NCBI GenBank assembly: GCA_018821435.1
Contig: JAHJME010000037.1
Coordinates: 236,296-300,295, forward strand
Reading direction: 5' to 3'
DNA length: 64,000 nt
From: Alphaproteobacteria bacterium
Lineage (GTDB): Bacteria; Pseudomonadota; Alphaproteobacteria; Caulobacterales; Caulobacteraceae
A program made the position numbers and the translations under genes. The notes under the pieces are model-generated. The model worked only from the letters and a program-made list of their open reading frames with translations. It searched no databases and was not told the origin of the DNA. Positions within the stretch are counted from its first letter, which is position 1. Each line of letters begins with the position of its first letter. This document shows positions 43,396 through 51,954 of the stretch, piece after piece.

Positions 43396-44823
43396 ATGAG
43401 CGCCGTCAGCGACGCCGACCAGGGGCACATCCACGGCTTCGGAACCAAGGGCTACCGAAGCTACGTGCTCAGCGCGCTGCTGCTGATCTACATCCTGAAT
43501 TTCGTGGACCGGGGACTGTTGTCCGTCGTCGCGCCGGCGATGAAGCCGGAACTCGGCATCTCGGACACCGCCTTCGGCCTGCTGACCGGCTTCGGCTTCG
43601 CGCTGCTCTATACCGTGGTCGGCATCCCGCTCGCCCAGTTCGCCGAGACCCGGCACCGGGTCTGGATCATGACCGTCTGCGTCGCGCTCTGGTCGCTGAT
43701 GACGGCGCTTTGCGGACTGGCCGCTGAGATCACCATAGGCTCGGTTACTCTCGGCGCGTTCTGGGTGCTGCTGGCCTGCCGGGTCGGCGTGGGCATCGGC
43801 GAGGCGGGCTGCACGCCGCCCGCCAATTCGCTGATCGCCGACTACTACCCACCCAAGCGGCGATCGACCGCCCTGGGCTTCTACGCCATGGGGGTGACCC
43901 TGGGCACCGTGCTGGCCAACCTGATCGGCGGCCCGGTCACGGACGCGTTCGGCTGGCGCACGGCCTTCTTCGTCGTGGGCGCCCCGGGCCTCCTCGTCGC
44001 CCTGGTCCTGAAGCTGACGGTCCGGGAGCCGCCCCGCGGCTACACCGATCCGCCGGGCACGGTGCGGCGCGCGACGGTCCGCTTCAGCGACGGTCTGCGC
44101 GAATTGGCGTCGAAGAAGTCGTTCTGGGCCATGGCCGCCGGCGCCACCATCGCGGCGTTCTGCGGCTATGGGATCAGTTCGTTCCAATCGCTGTTCATCA
44201 ACCGGACCTTCGGCTTGACGGCGGGCGAGGCGGCGCTCTGGATCAATGCGCCGGTCGGCATCGCGTCGGCGGTCGGGACGGTCGCCACGGGGTGGCTGGC
44301 CGAGCGCATGGCGCGACGCCACCCGACGGCCATCGCCTGGCTGCCGGCCATCGGCCTGACCGCCAGCGTGCCGCTCTACGTCCTGGCGTTCAGCACCGAC
44401 CACCTTTGGATCTGCCTGATCGCCCTGTCGGTCGCCGGGTGCATCAAATACGGCTACCTCGCCGCGCAGTACACGATCGGCCAGGGCGTGGTCAGCGCGC
44501 AGGTGAGGGCGGTTTCCACGGCCATCCTGCTCTTCCTGGTGAACCTCCTTGGCTACGGACTGGGCCCGCTGTTCATCGGCGCGCTCAGCGATCTGCTGTT
44601 CTCGCTCCAGGTCGCCGACCTGGGGGCCGGGACGCTCACGCGGGCGGCCTGCGAGGGCGCCGCCCGCGTGGCTCTAGCAACCGATCTGCAGGCGATCTGC
44701 GAGGCCGCCCACCCCGAGAGCCTGCAGCTGTCGATGCTGCTCACCGCGTGCCTCTACGCCGTCGGCGGCCTGTGCTTCCTCATCACCTGCCGCTGGCTGA
44801 AAGCCGACATGGTCGCCCGATAG
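43396..44823 (+). CDS. MFS transporter, spinster-like
   Basis: 475 aa, twelve predicted helices. ILNFVDRGLLSVVAPAMKPELGISDTAFGLLTG is the typical TM1-TM2 start of the group; CRVGVGIGEAGCTPPANSLIADYYPPKRRSTALG carries the TM4-5 motif. The insertion between the last helices (ALSDLLFSLQVADLGAGTLTRAACEGAARVALATDLQAICEAA) is also usual in such proteins. It likely moves a product of the periplasmic esterases over the inner membrane. It has its own start after the terminator. Confidence 0.88.
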   Translation: MSAVSDADQGHIHGFGTKGYRSYVLSALLLIYILNFVDRGLLSVVAPAMKPELGISDTAFGLLTGFGFALLYTVVGIPLAQFAETRHRVWIMTVCVALWSLMTALCGLAAEITIGSVTLGAFWVLLACRVGVGIGEAGCTPPANSLIADYYPPKRRSTALGFYAMGVTLGTVLANLIGGPVTDAFGWRTAFFVVGAPGLLVALVLKLTVREPPRGYTDPPGTVRRATVRFSDGLRELASKKSFWAMAAGATIAAFCGYGISSFQSLFINRTFGLTAGEAALWINAPVGIASAVGTVATGWLAERMARRHPTAIAWLPAIGLTASVPLYVLAFSTDHLWICLIALSVAGCIKYGYLAAQYTIGQGVVSAQVRAVSTAILLFLVNLLGYGLGPLFIGALSDLLFSLQVADLGAGTLTRAACEGAARVALATDLQAICEAAHPESLQLSMLLTACLYAVGGLCFLITCRWLKADMVAR

Positions 44824-44871
44824 CGGCTGGCCCCCATGTCCACCACCGGCGGAGCAGAGACCCGCGGTGAC

Positions 44872-46080
44872 TCACTTCGGCGGCGGAATGGGTTCGCCCC
44901 TGGAGAACGCTTCCATGACGGCGTTCCGGCCGGGCGACGGGGCCTTGGCCGCGCCCAGACTGTTCAGGTCGATCACCTTGCGGACGCAGTCGAATTCATA
45001 GGCCTCGCCATCGCCGGTCCCGTTGGGCCGGGTCCGGTAGACCGAGATCACCGGGCAGCCGCGACCGGTCGTGGCGTAGGTATAGGTGGCGACCTCGCCG
45101 CCTCGGCCGGTGATCTTCGCCACGCGGCCCTCCAGGTCATAGGCGATCCGCCGGCTGGTGGTGTCGACGAAGATGATCTCCGTCATGCGGTCCTGCTGGT
45201 CATAAGCATAGCGATAGGCCTCGCCGCCGGAGGTCAGGGTCGCGATGACGGTGCTCTTGAAGGGAGCGAAGGTGTATTTGACCCACGCCCCGGCCTTGTT
45301 GGTCACGGTCAGGACGTTGCCGTCGCGATTGAAGGTGAGGCTGTCGCCCGCGCCCATGACGCGGCCCGTGGGGTGGCCGATGTCCACCGACCGGGGGATA
45401 TCTTCGCCGCCATAGGTGTAGTCGGCCAGCCGACCGTTCGGCCAGAATTCCTGCAGCTTGCCGTGACAGACGGACCGCGCGAACTGCCGGCCGCTCGGGT
45501 GCGCGCCGACGTTCATGGCGAAGGGCGCCTGGCGGCAGCCCTCGTCGCCCACGGTGTCCTTCCCGTCGATATAGAGCGACGTGTTCAAGGGCGCGGCGCC
45601 GGTGATCCCATAGGCCTCGACGGCCCGCGCCCGCGCCGCCGGGTCGGCGGCCAGGCGTTTCAGATATTGCGCCCGACTGGCTGGGGTCATCAGCCTGTCC
45701 GCATTGACGGCCGCCAGCAGCCTGGCGTCTCCGACCGCAGCGTCCTGCGGCGACGGCACGCCATAGACGGTGGCGCCGGCGTTTCCGTTCTCGAGGACGA
45801 CGATGGTGTTGTCCGGCATCTGCACCAGGCGGGTGTCGAACACCGAGCCCCAGCCGAAGCCGAAGAGACCGCCGTTCCCGGCGCTGGAGATGTAGGTCCG
45901 CCGGTACGTCAGGCTGCCCTTGAAATCGTCATAGGTCAGGGTGAAGGCGCCGGTCCGCCCGTCGACGCCGTCGATCAGGCGCGAACCCTCGACCTTGATT
46001 TGTGCGGCGGCGGGCGGGGCGAGCAGGGCCAGGCTCCCGAGGGCCGCCGCCAGCAGAGCCGACGCGATACGTCCGAACAT
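44872..46080 (-). CDS. Secreted YD-repeat/RHS-like protein
   Basis: 402 aa with signal peptide (SALLAAALGSLALLAPPAAAQ). LTYRRTYISSAGNGGLFGFGWGSVFD resembles the N-terminal RHS-associated domain; RYAYDQQDRMTEIIF, RIAYDLEGRVAKITG and ATYTYATTGRG are YD-like repeats. No toxin end and no DUF for a shell are seen, so it is a small stand-alone relative, possibly a domesticated RHS fragment. Cysteine pairs may form disulfides. Location periplasm or outside. Confidence 0.7.
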   Translation of the reverse strand: MFGRIASALLAAALGSLALLAPPAAAQIKVEGSRLIDGVDGRTGAFTLTYDDFKGSLTYRRTYISSAGNGGLFGFGWGSVFDTRLVQMPDNTIVVLENGNAGATVYGVPSPQDAAVGDARLLAAVNADRLMTPASRAQYLKRLAADPAARARAVEAYGITGAAPLNTSLYIDGKDTVGDEGCRQAPFAMNVGAHPSGRQFARSVCHGKLQEFWPNGRLADYTYGGEDIPRSVDIGHPTGRVMGAGDSLTFNRDGNVLTVTNKAGAWVKYTFAPFKSTVIATLTSGGEAYRYAYDQQDRMTEIIFVDTTSRRIAYDLEGRVAKITGRGGEVATYTYATTGRGCPVISVYRTRPNGTGDGEAYEFDCVRKVIDLNSLGAAKAPSPGRNAVMEAFSRGEPIPPPK

Positions 46081-46168
46081 CACCAACGCCACTCCCACCT
46101 CACACGAACCGTACGAGGGACTACGCAGTGGAGCTTGCGATAGGGTGAAGTGGGTCGCAACGATCTCC

Positions 46169-47737
46169 TCAGCGCGGCCCGACATCCTTGGTTGGGGCTG
46201 TCGCGAAGGGGATGGCCAGCAGCGCCGCCAAGGTCAGGCAGGCGACCAGCGCCCAGGCTTCGTTGATGGACTGAACAAGCGCGAGCTTGCGGACCAGCGG
46301 CTCCAGCATGGCGGTCGTCGAGGCGTCGAGCGGGCCATGTGGGCGGGCGTCGAACATCGCCAGCGGGATGCCGACAGCCTCGGCGGTCGGGCGGTCGCCC
46401 GCCTGCAGCCGGGCGACGATGTCCGCCGCGTGATGGGGCAAGCGCCCGTAGATCACCGTATCGATCAGGGCCAGGCCGACGGCGCCGCCGAGATTGCGCA
46501 TCAGGTTGAAGAGGCCGCTGGCGTCCGGCACCTGATCGGCCCGCAGCCGGCCCAGCGCCATGCGGGTCGGCGGCAGAAGGCAGAACATGATCGCCGAGCC
46601 CCGCAAGAGCTGGGGCAGGAGCATCTCGTCGAAGTCGGTCGCGCCGGTCTGGCGGGCGCTCATCGCCAGGCCGACGCCGAAGAGCAGGAATCCGAAGCCC
46701 GACAGCAACCGTGCATCGACACGTCGCTCCAGCGCGACGGCCAGCGGCGCGGTCACCAGCTGCGCCGCGCCGGTCACCAGCATGATCTCGCCGATGCGCA
46801 GCGCATGATGTCCGCGCACGAACGCCAGGAACACCGGCATCAGGTAGACCGAACCGAAGAGACCGACCCCGAGGCTGAAACTGAGCAGGCTTCCGATGGC
46901 GAAGTTGCGGTCGCCGAACGTTCGGAGATCGACCAGCGGCCGGTCACGTTTCAGGGCTCGGCGGACGAAGCTCGCCAGGGACGCCGCACTCAGGATCAGC
47001 AGGCCAAGGATCAGTGGCGAGCCCCAGCCCCGGTCCGGCGCCTCCTTCAGGCCGATCTCCAGCGAGGTCAGGCCGACCACCAGCAAGCCCAGCGCGACGG
47101 CGTCGAGCGTCCGCCATCCCCCGCGCTGGCCTCGCTCGCGAGGTAGGAGCAACGCCGCGCCGAGCGCCGCGACGACTCCGGGCGCGACGTTGATGAGAAA
47201 GAGCCACCGCCAGCTGAAGGTCTCGGTGATCCAGCCGCCAACCACGGGGCCCACGGTCGGGGCCAGCACCGCGAGAATGCCCGCGATCGTGGTGGCCAGC
47301 GCCTGCCGCCGAAGGGGGAACAGCAGGAAGACCGCGGAGAACACCACCGGGATCAGCACGCCGCCGGACAAGCCCTGCAGCACGCGCAGGGCGATCAGCT
47401 GGCTGAAGTCTCCGCTCGCCGCGCAGCCTGCGGAGGCCAGGGTGAACACCGACACGCCGACGACGAACAGCCAGCGCAGGCTCAGCCAGCGGGTCAGGAA
47501 GCCGGTCATCGGGATCGCGACGACCTCGGCGATCAGATAGGCCGTCTGAATCCAGCTCATCTGTTCGGCTGGGACGCTCAACGCCTGCTGGATGGTCGGC
47601 AGGGACGTCGCCACCACCTGGACGTCCAGGATGGCCATGAACATGCCCAGGCACATCAAGGCGAAGCCCGCCCAGGTCGCGAGGCTGGCCGCGTTGTCGG
47701 ACTCGGGCGGGAGGTGTGCGCGGTCGGAGATGTTCAA
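46169..47737 (-). CDS. EmrB/QacA-type MFS exporter (DHA2, 14 TM)
   Basis: 522 aa. The start is a TTG at 47737. TM1 has FMAILDVQVVATSLPTIQQAL, then SWIQTAYLIAEVVAIPMTGFLT and LRVLQGLSGGVLIPVVFS, with the antiporter motif C (APTVGPVVGGWI) after it: a proton-driven drug or metabolite exporter with 14 helices. No membrane-fusion EmrA gene is next to it. Divergent from the type III PKS gene over 93 bp, so it may export its product or a toxic relative. Confidence 0.9.
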   Translation of the reverse strand: MNISDRAHLPPESDNAASLATWAGFALMCLGMFMAILDVQVVATSLPTIQQALSVPAEQMSWIQTAYLIAEVVAIPMTGFLTRWLSLRWLFVVGVSVFTLASAGCAASGDFSQLIALRVLQGLSGGVLIPVVFSAVFLLFPLRRQALATTIAGILAVLAPTVGPVVGGWITETFSWRWLFLINVAPGVVAALGAALLLPRERGQRGGWRTLDAVALGLLVVGLTSLEIGLKEAPDRGWGSPLILGLLILSAASLASFVRRALKRDRPLVDLRTFGDRNFAIGSLLSFSLGVGLFGSVYLMPVFLAFVRGHHALRIGEIMLVTGAAQLVTAPLAVALERRVDARLLSGFGFLLFGVGLAMSARQTGATDFDEMLLPQLLRGSAIMFCLLPPTRMALGRLRADQVPDASGLFNLMRNLGGAVGLALIDTVIYGRLPHHAADIVARLQAGDRPTAEAVGIPLAMFDARPHGPLDASTTAMLEPLVRKLALVQSINEAWALVACLTLAALLAIPFATAPTKDVGPR

Positions 47738-47830
47738 AGCGGCGCCATTCCAGGTTCACCTGTCGGAACCAGTTGGCGCGGGATCAGTTGCGCAGCTTGA
47801 AGTCAGACGCACGTCGCGCCTGGCGTCTGG

Positions 47831-48892
47831 ATGCAGCGCATGATCTCCCCGGTAGCTCTGCTTTCCCTGGCGACAGCCTCGCCGCGCTTCACCCTTGCGC
47901 AAAAGGACGTCGAGCAGGTCGCACGCGACCTCTTCTCGGAGCGCTTTCCGCAGTTCGAACGCATGGCGCCGGTATTCACGACAGCAGGCGTTCGAACGCG
48001 ACAGGTCGTGCGGCCCATCGAATGGTACCTGCAACCGCGTGGCTGGCCCGAACGGACGGAGGTCTATCTAGAGGCCGCGGTCGATCTGTTCGCGGAGGCC
48101 GCTGGCAAGGCGCTGGACGAGGCCGGCCTCAAGGGTTCGGATGTGGATGTCATCGTCACCGTGTCGTCCACGGGGATCGCGACCCCGAGCCTCGAAGCGC
48201 GCGCCATGGCGCGCATGGGGTTCCGGCCCGACGCTGCGCGTATCCCCGTGTTCGGCCTGGGCTGCGCGGGCGGGGCGACGGGCCTTGGCCTCGCGGGCAA
48301 GCTGGCGGCGGCCACGCCGGGGGCCGTCGTGCTGATGGTGGCGGTGGAGCTTTGCAGCATGGCCTTCCGCATGGACGAACTCACCAAGGCGGACATCGTC
48401 GCGACCGCGCTCTTTGGCGACGGGGCGGCGGCGTGTGTCCTGCGCGCCGGCGAGGGCGGGCTGGCGACGCTTACCCACGCGGCGGAGCGCACCTGGCCTG
48501 ACACCCTCGACATCATGGGTTGGCGCATCGATCCGACCGGCCTCGGGGTCATCTTCGCGCGCTCGATCCCACCCTTTGCCCGGGACAATCTGCGCCCGGC
48601 GATGGAGTCGATGCTGCAAGGCCAGGGGCTCGAGATCGGCGATGTCGATCGCTTCATCTGCCATCCCGGCGGCGTGAAGGTGATCGAGGCGCTGGAACAG
48701 TCGCTGTCCATCGGCCAGGGCCAGCTGGATCACGAGCGCGCGGTGCTGGCCGACCACGGCAACATGTCCGCGCCGACCGTGCTCTTCGTGCTGGATCGCG
48801 CGCGACGGAGCGGCCTGCCCGAGACTTCGGTCGTCTCGGCTTTGGGCCCGGGCTTCACCGCCAGCACCGCGACGCTGCGGCGCGCCGCATGA
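47831..48892 (+). CDS. Type III polyketide synthase
   Basis: 353 aa. Chalcone-synthase fold with the catalytic triad visible: Cys about 145 in VFGLGCAGG, His about 278 in FICHPGGVKVIEAL and Asn about 311 in DHGNMSAPTVLFVL. LFGDGAAACVL is the usual beta-strand after it. Bacterial relatives with this layout make alkylpyrones or alkylresorcinols from fatty acyl starters and malonyl-CoA. ATG at 47831 or 47840. The ATGA overlap with the next methyltransferase gene shows translational coupling. Confidence 0.93.
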   Translation: MQRMISPVALLSLATASPRFTLAQKDVEQVARDLFSERFPQFERMAPVFTTAGVRTRQVVRPIEWYLQPRGWPERTEVYLEAAVDLFAEAAGKALDEAGLKGSDVDVIVTVSSTGIATPSLEARAMARMGFRPDAARIPVFGLGCAGGATGLGLAGKLAAATPGAVVLMVAVELCSMAFRMDELTKADIVATALFGDGAAACVLRAGEGGLATLTHAAERTWPDTLDIMGWRIDPTGLGVIFARSIPPFARDNLRPAMESMLQGQGLEIGDVDRFICHPGGVKVIEALEQSLSIGQGQLDHERAVLADHGNMSAPTVLFVLDRARRSGLPETSVVSALGPGFTASTATLRRAA

Positions 48893-49398
48893 GCCTGGCT
48901 ATGGTCGTCCTGGTCGCCGTGACCGCGCAGCGGCTGGGCGAACTGGTCCTCGCGCAACGCAACACCCGCCGCCTCCTGGCGCGGGACGCCTACGAGGTCG
49001 GAGCCAGCCACTACCCTTTCATCGTCACGCTGCATGCGGCCTGGCTGGCCAGCCTGTGGTGGTTTGGCTGGGATCGACCTGTCAGCCTGTCCTGGCTGGC
49101 GGTCTTCGTCGTCCTGCAGTTGCTGCGCGTCTGGGTGATCGCCACCCTGGGCGCGCGCTGGACCACCCGGATCATCATCCTTCCGGACGCGCCCCTGGTG
49201 CGCCGTGGGCCTTATCGTTTCATCAGCCATCCGAACTACGCTGTGGTCGTCGCGGAGATCGCGGTGCTGCCACTGGCCTTTGGCCTCGTGGGCCTCGCGG
49301 TTGTCTTCTCCATTCTGAACGCGCTGGTGCTTTGGGTGCGCATCCGGGCCGAGGGGCGGGGGCTGTCGACGATCGCGCCGGCCGGAGCCCAGCCGTAA
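48889..49398 (+). CDS. Isoprenylcysteine methyltransferase-like membrane protein
   Basis: 169 aa, about five membrane helices. LRVWVIATLGARWTTRIIILPDAPLVRRGPYRFISHPNY is the ICMT/PEMT-like core that holds SAM. In Bacillus BpsA-BpsB a type III PKS is followed by just such a protein, which O-methylates the alkylpyrone. The ATG overlaps the PKS stop, so this is the same two-gene unit. Substrate: the PKS product, by inference. Confidence 0.88.
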   Translation: MSLAMVVLVAVTAQRLGELVLAQRNTRRLLARDAYEVGASHYPFIVTLHAAWLASLWWFGWDRPVSLSWLAVFVVLQLLRVWVIATLGARWTTRIIILPDAPLVRRGPYRFISHPNYAVVVAEIAVLPLAFGLVGLAVVFSILNALVLWVRIRAEGRGLSTIAPAGAQP

Positions 49399-49509
49399 GG
49401 CCTCGGAGGCCTATCGCTGGCCGGGACCAAGGTTCCGATTGACGGTGTTCCTCGACGTCATCAATCCGTCAGGGTGGCGCGCTCGTCCGCGCCGCCGGAG
49501 GAACCGCGC

Positions 49510-51030
49510 ATGAAATCCCTGCTGACGGCGCTGAGCGCGATCCCGGCCGCGATGCTGGTCCAGGCCTCGCCCGCGATGGCCCAGCCCACCGATCCGGACA
49601 CCCGCGCCTGGTGGGCGGTCACCGAGCAGCTGTCCTCCGACGCGATGGAGGGACGCGACACGGGCTCGGCGGGCTACGATCGCGCCGCCCAGGTGGTCGC
49701 CGACAAGTTCAAGGCGGCCGGCCTGAAGCCCGCCGGGGTCAACGGCGGCTGGTTCCAGCCGGTGGCGCTCCGCGAGTTCGCCATCGCCAAAGCGACCCTC
49801 AAGGTCGGCTCGCGTCCGCTGAAATTCCTGTACGACGTCGGCGTCGCCGCCAGCGAGGCCATGCCCACGAACGTGGACGCGCCGCTGGCCTATCGGGGCT
49901 ATTGCGGCGCCGATGTCCTGGGCGACGTGAAGGGCAAGCTGGTCGTCTGCCATGGCGCCCGACGCGCCGGCCTGCCCAGCGGCGCCGATCGCGAAGCCGC
50001 GGTGAAGGCCGCCGGCGGGATCGGCATCCTCAGCATCGCCGACCCCGGCTTCACCGTCGAACCGCCCCGCTGGCCCGACGCCTATGCCCGCGAGGTGAAG
50101 CCCATCGCGGCCAAGGTCGACACCGATCCCTTCCTGCGCCTGCGCCTCAACGCCGAGGCGCTGGCCAAGGTGACGGGTCCCGCCCGGACCGACGCCGCCG
50201 ACCTGATCGCCAAGGGCAGCCAGGGCGCGCCGTTGCCCAGCTTCGATATCCCCGGCCGGTTCCAGGCGACGTTCACCGTGGCCAGGCGCCAGATCAGCTC
50301 GTCCAACGTTCTTGGCCTGTTGCCGGGCAGCGATCCGACCAAGGCGGGCGAGGCCATCGTCCTGTCGGCCCACCTCGACGGTTACGGCCAGGGCACGCCC
50401 GTCGACGGCGACGGCATCTACAACGGCACGCTGGACGACGCCGCCTATGTCGCCCTGCTGATCCGGCTGGCCGAGCAGCGCCAGGGCCAGGGCTACCGGC
50501 GCCCGATCGTCTTCGCGGCGTTCATGGGCGAGGAGAAGGGCCTGCTGGGCGCCTACGCCTTCGTGGCCAACCCCACCGTTCCGCTGGCGCGCATCGCCGC
50601 CAACATCAACCTGGACCAGCTGCGCCCGATCTTCCCGCTGGATCTGCTGACGGTCCACGCGCTGGACGACACCACCCTGGGCGACGACGTGCGCACGGTC
50701 ACCGCCGGCATGGGCGTCGCGGTCCAGCACGATCCAGAGCCCGAGCGCGGCCTGATCCGGCGCGCCGACCAGTGGCCGTTTCTCCAGGCCGGCGTCCCCG
50801 CCACCGCCTTCGTCTTCGGCTATCGCCCGGGCAGCGAGAGCGAGCGGATTTATCGGCAGTGGTATCGCACCGGCTATCACAAGCCCCAGGACGACATCGG
50901 CCAGCTGATGGACTGGAAGGCGGCGGCCGACTTCAACCGCTTCTTCTACGCCCTGGTCGCGCGCGTGGCCGACGCCGACGCCGCGCCCGCCTGGAAGCCG
51001 GGCAGCACGCTGAAGCCCAAGGCGCCCTGA
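49510..51030 (+). CDS. M28-family zinc peptidase, exported
   Basis: 506 aa from the ATG at 49510 behind GGAGGA. Signal peptide ends PAMAQ. A PA-like insert (about 120-250) precedes the M28 metal core: SAHLDGYG (His, Asp ligands), YNGTLDDAAYVALL (bridging Asp), GEEKGLLGAYAF (Glu base and ligand), NINLDQLRPIF (Asp) and YHKPQDD (His). The set is complete, so two zinc ions and aminopeptidase-like activity are expected in the periplasm or outside. Confidence 0.92.
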   Translation: MKSLLTALSAIPAAMLVQASPAMAQPTDPDTRAWWAVTEQLSSDAMEGRDTGSAGYDRAAQVVADKFKAAGLKPAGVNGGWFQPVALREFAIAKATLKVGSRPLKFLYDVGVAASEAMPTNVDAPLAYRGYCGADVLGDVKGKLVVCHGARRAGLPSGADREAAVKAAGGIGILSIADPGFTVEPPRWPDAYAREVKPIAAKVDTDPFLRLRLNAEALAKVTGPARTDAADLIAKGSQGAPLPSFDIPGRFQATFTVARRQISSSNVLGLLPGSDPTKAGEAIVLSAHLDGYGQGTPVDGDGIYNGTLDDAAYVALLIRLAEQRQGQGYRRPIVFAAFMGEEKGLLGAYAFVANPTVPLARIAANINLDQLRPIFPLDLLTVHALDDTTLGDDVRTVTAGMGVAVQHDPEPERGLIRRADQWPFLQAGVPATAFVFGYRPGSESERIYRQWYRTGYHKPQDDIGQLMDWKAAADFNRFFYALVARVADADAAPAWKPGSTLKPKAP

Positions 51031-51049
51031 CCAAGCAAACGCATTAGTG

Positions 51050-51082
51050 TTGACTCATCAATTAGCAAAGGCTAATTGATGA
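51050..51082 (+). promoter_or_regulatory. ArsR-type operator overlapping promoter and start
   Basis: TCATCAATTAGC (51055-51066) and GCTAATTGATGA (51071-51082) form a perfect 12-bp inverted repeat around AAAG. A -35 TTGACT (51050-51055) and -10 TAATTG (51073-51078), 17 apart, embed in it, and the repeat runs into the ATG at 51079. An ArsR protein bound here would silence its own operon. If this promoter is used, the mRNA would begin around the ATG at 51085. Confidence 0.8.
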
Positions 51083-51414
51083 ACATGACCGAGGCCGCCC
51101 CCATCTCCGCCGTCATGCGCACCCTGGCCGACCCCACCCGGCGGGCCGTGTTCGAGCGCATCGCCATGTCCGACGAGATCACCGTCGCCGACCTCACCCG
51201 CGGCAGCGGCGTGACCCAGGGCGCGATCTCCCAGCACCTCAAGTCGCTGAAGCAGGCGGGCCTGGTCGCCGAACGCCCGGAAGGGCGCAACGTCTTCTAT
51301 CGCGCCCAGCCCGAGGGCTTGGCCCCGCTGGTCGATTGGATGAGCCACTACGGAGTCTTCTGGCGCGAGCGGTTCGACGACCTCCGCATCCTCCTGAAGG
51401 AGATCGACCAATGA
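51079..51414 (+). CDS. ArsR-family repressor
   Basis: 111 aa from the ATG at 51079 (109 from 51085). A small winged helix: MRTLADPTRRAVFERIAMSDEITVADLTRGSGVTQGAISQHLKSLKQAGLVAERPEGRNVFYRA. No Cys metal site, so not a metal sensor; it belongs to the ArsR group linked to SRPBCC genes. The C-terminal WMSHYGVFWRERFDDLRILLKEI helix is typical. Stop overlaps the next ATG as ATGA. Confidence 0.92.
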   Translation: MNMTEAAPISAVMRTLADPTRRAVFERIAMSDEITVADLTRGSGVTQGAISQHLKSLKQAGLVAERPEGRNVFYRAQPEGLAPLVDWMSHYGVFWRERFDDLRILLKEIDQ

Positions 51415-51908
51415 ACGATGTCGCCGCCAACCCCGGCGCCCAGACGCCCCTCACGCAGGCCATCGTGGTCGAAGAGGTGTTCCCCCACGCGCCGGAAGCC
51501 ATCTGGAGAGCGCTGACCACCGGCGACCTGATCGCCCGTTGGCTGAAGATGGCGATCAAGGGTTTCGCGCCTGCGCCGGGCGTCGCCTTCACCTTCCAGA
51601 CCACCCCGGCCGGCGCCTGGGATGGCGTCATCCATTGCCGGGTTCTTGAAGCGGTCCCGAACCAGCGGCTGTCCTATGCCTGGACGGGCGGGCACGAAGG
51701 CAACGTCGGCTACGGCGCGCCCCTGGATACGGTCGTCACCTGGGTGCTGACCCCGGTCGAGGCGGGAACTCGCCTGCGCCTGGTCCACGCCGGGTTCGTG
51801 CTGCCGCGCAACGAGACGGCCTTCAAGGGCATGAGCCAGGGCTGGAAGACGGTGGTCAAGACCATCGAGACCATCGCCGCCGAACACGCCGTCCCGAAAC
51901 CCCACTGA
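51411..51908 (+). CDS. SRPBCC (AHSA1-like) protein
   Basis: 165 aa. The fold pattern is clear: IVVEEVFPHAPEAIWRALTTGDLIARWL at the start, VLEAVPNQRLSYAW in the middle, WVLTPVEAGTRLRLVHAGF and a C-terminal GWKTVVKTIETIA helix. Members bind hydrophobic ligands in a cavity; function of this pair is unknown. Translationally coupled to the ArsR gene. Confidence 0.88.
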   Translation: MNDVAANPGAQTPLTQAIVVEEVFPHAPEAIWRALTTGDLIARWLKMAIKGFAPAPGVAFTFQTTPAGAWDGVIHCRVLEAVPNQRLSYAWTGGHEGNVGYGAPLDTVVTWVLTPVEAGTRLRLVHAGFVLPRNETAFKGMSQGWKTVVKTIETIAAEHAVPKPH

Positions 51909-51954
51909 GGCCGTTAGGCCGCGCCCCGAGGGGCGTCATTCCAGGAGTACGACG

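Noticed and set aside
41614..44403. 929-codon minus-strand frame
   Set aside because: Runs antisense through the esterase 3 and MFS genes and their terminator.
47738..47830. tRNA or small RNA in the PKS-exporter gap
   Set aside because: Only 93 bp, no cloverleaf or clear hairpin; taken as a divergent promoter region.
51085..51908. ArsR/SRPBCC pair as a toxin-antitoxin system
   Set aside because: The SRPBCC protein has no toxin feature; this pairing is common and is better read as a ligand-linked autoregulated operon.
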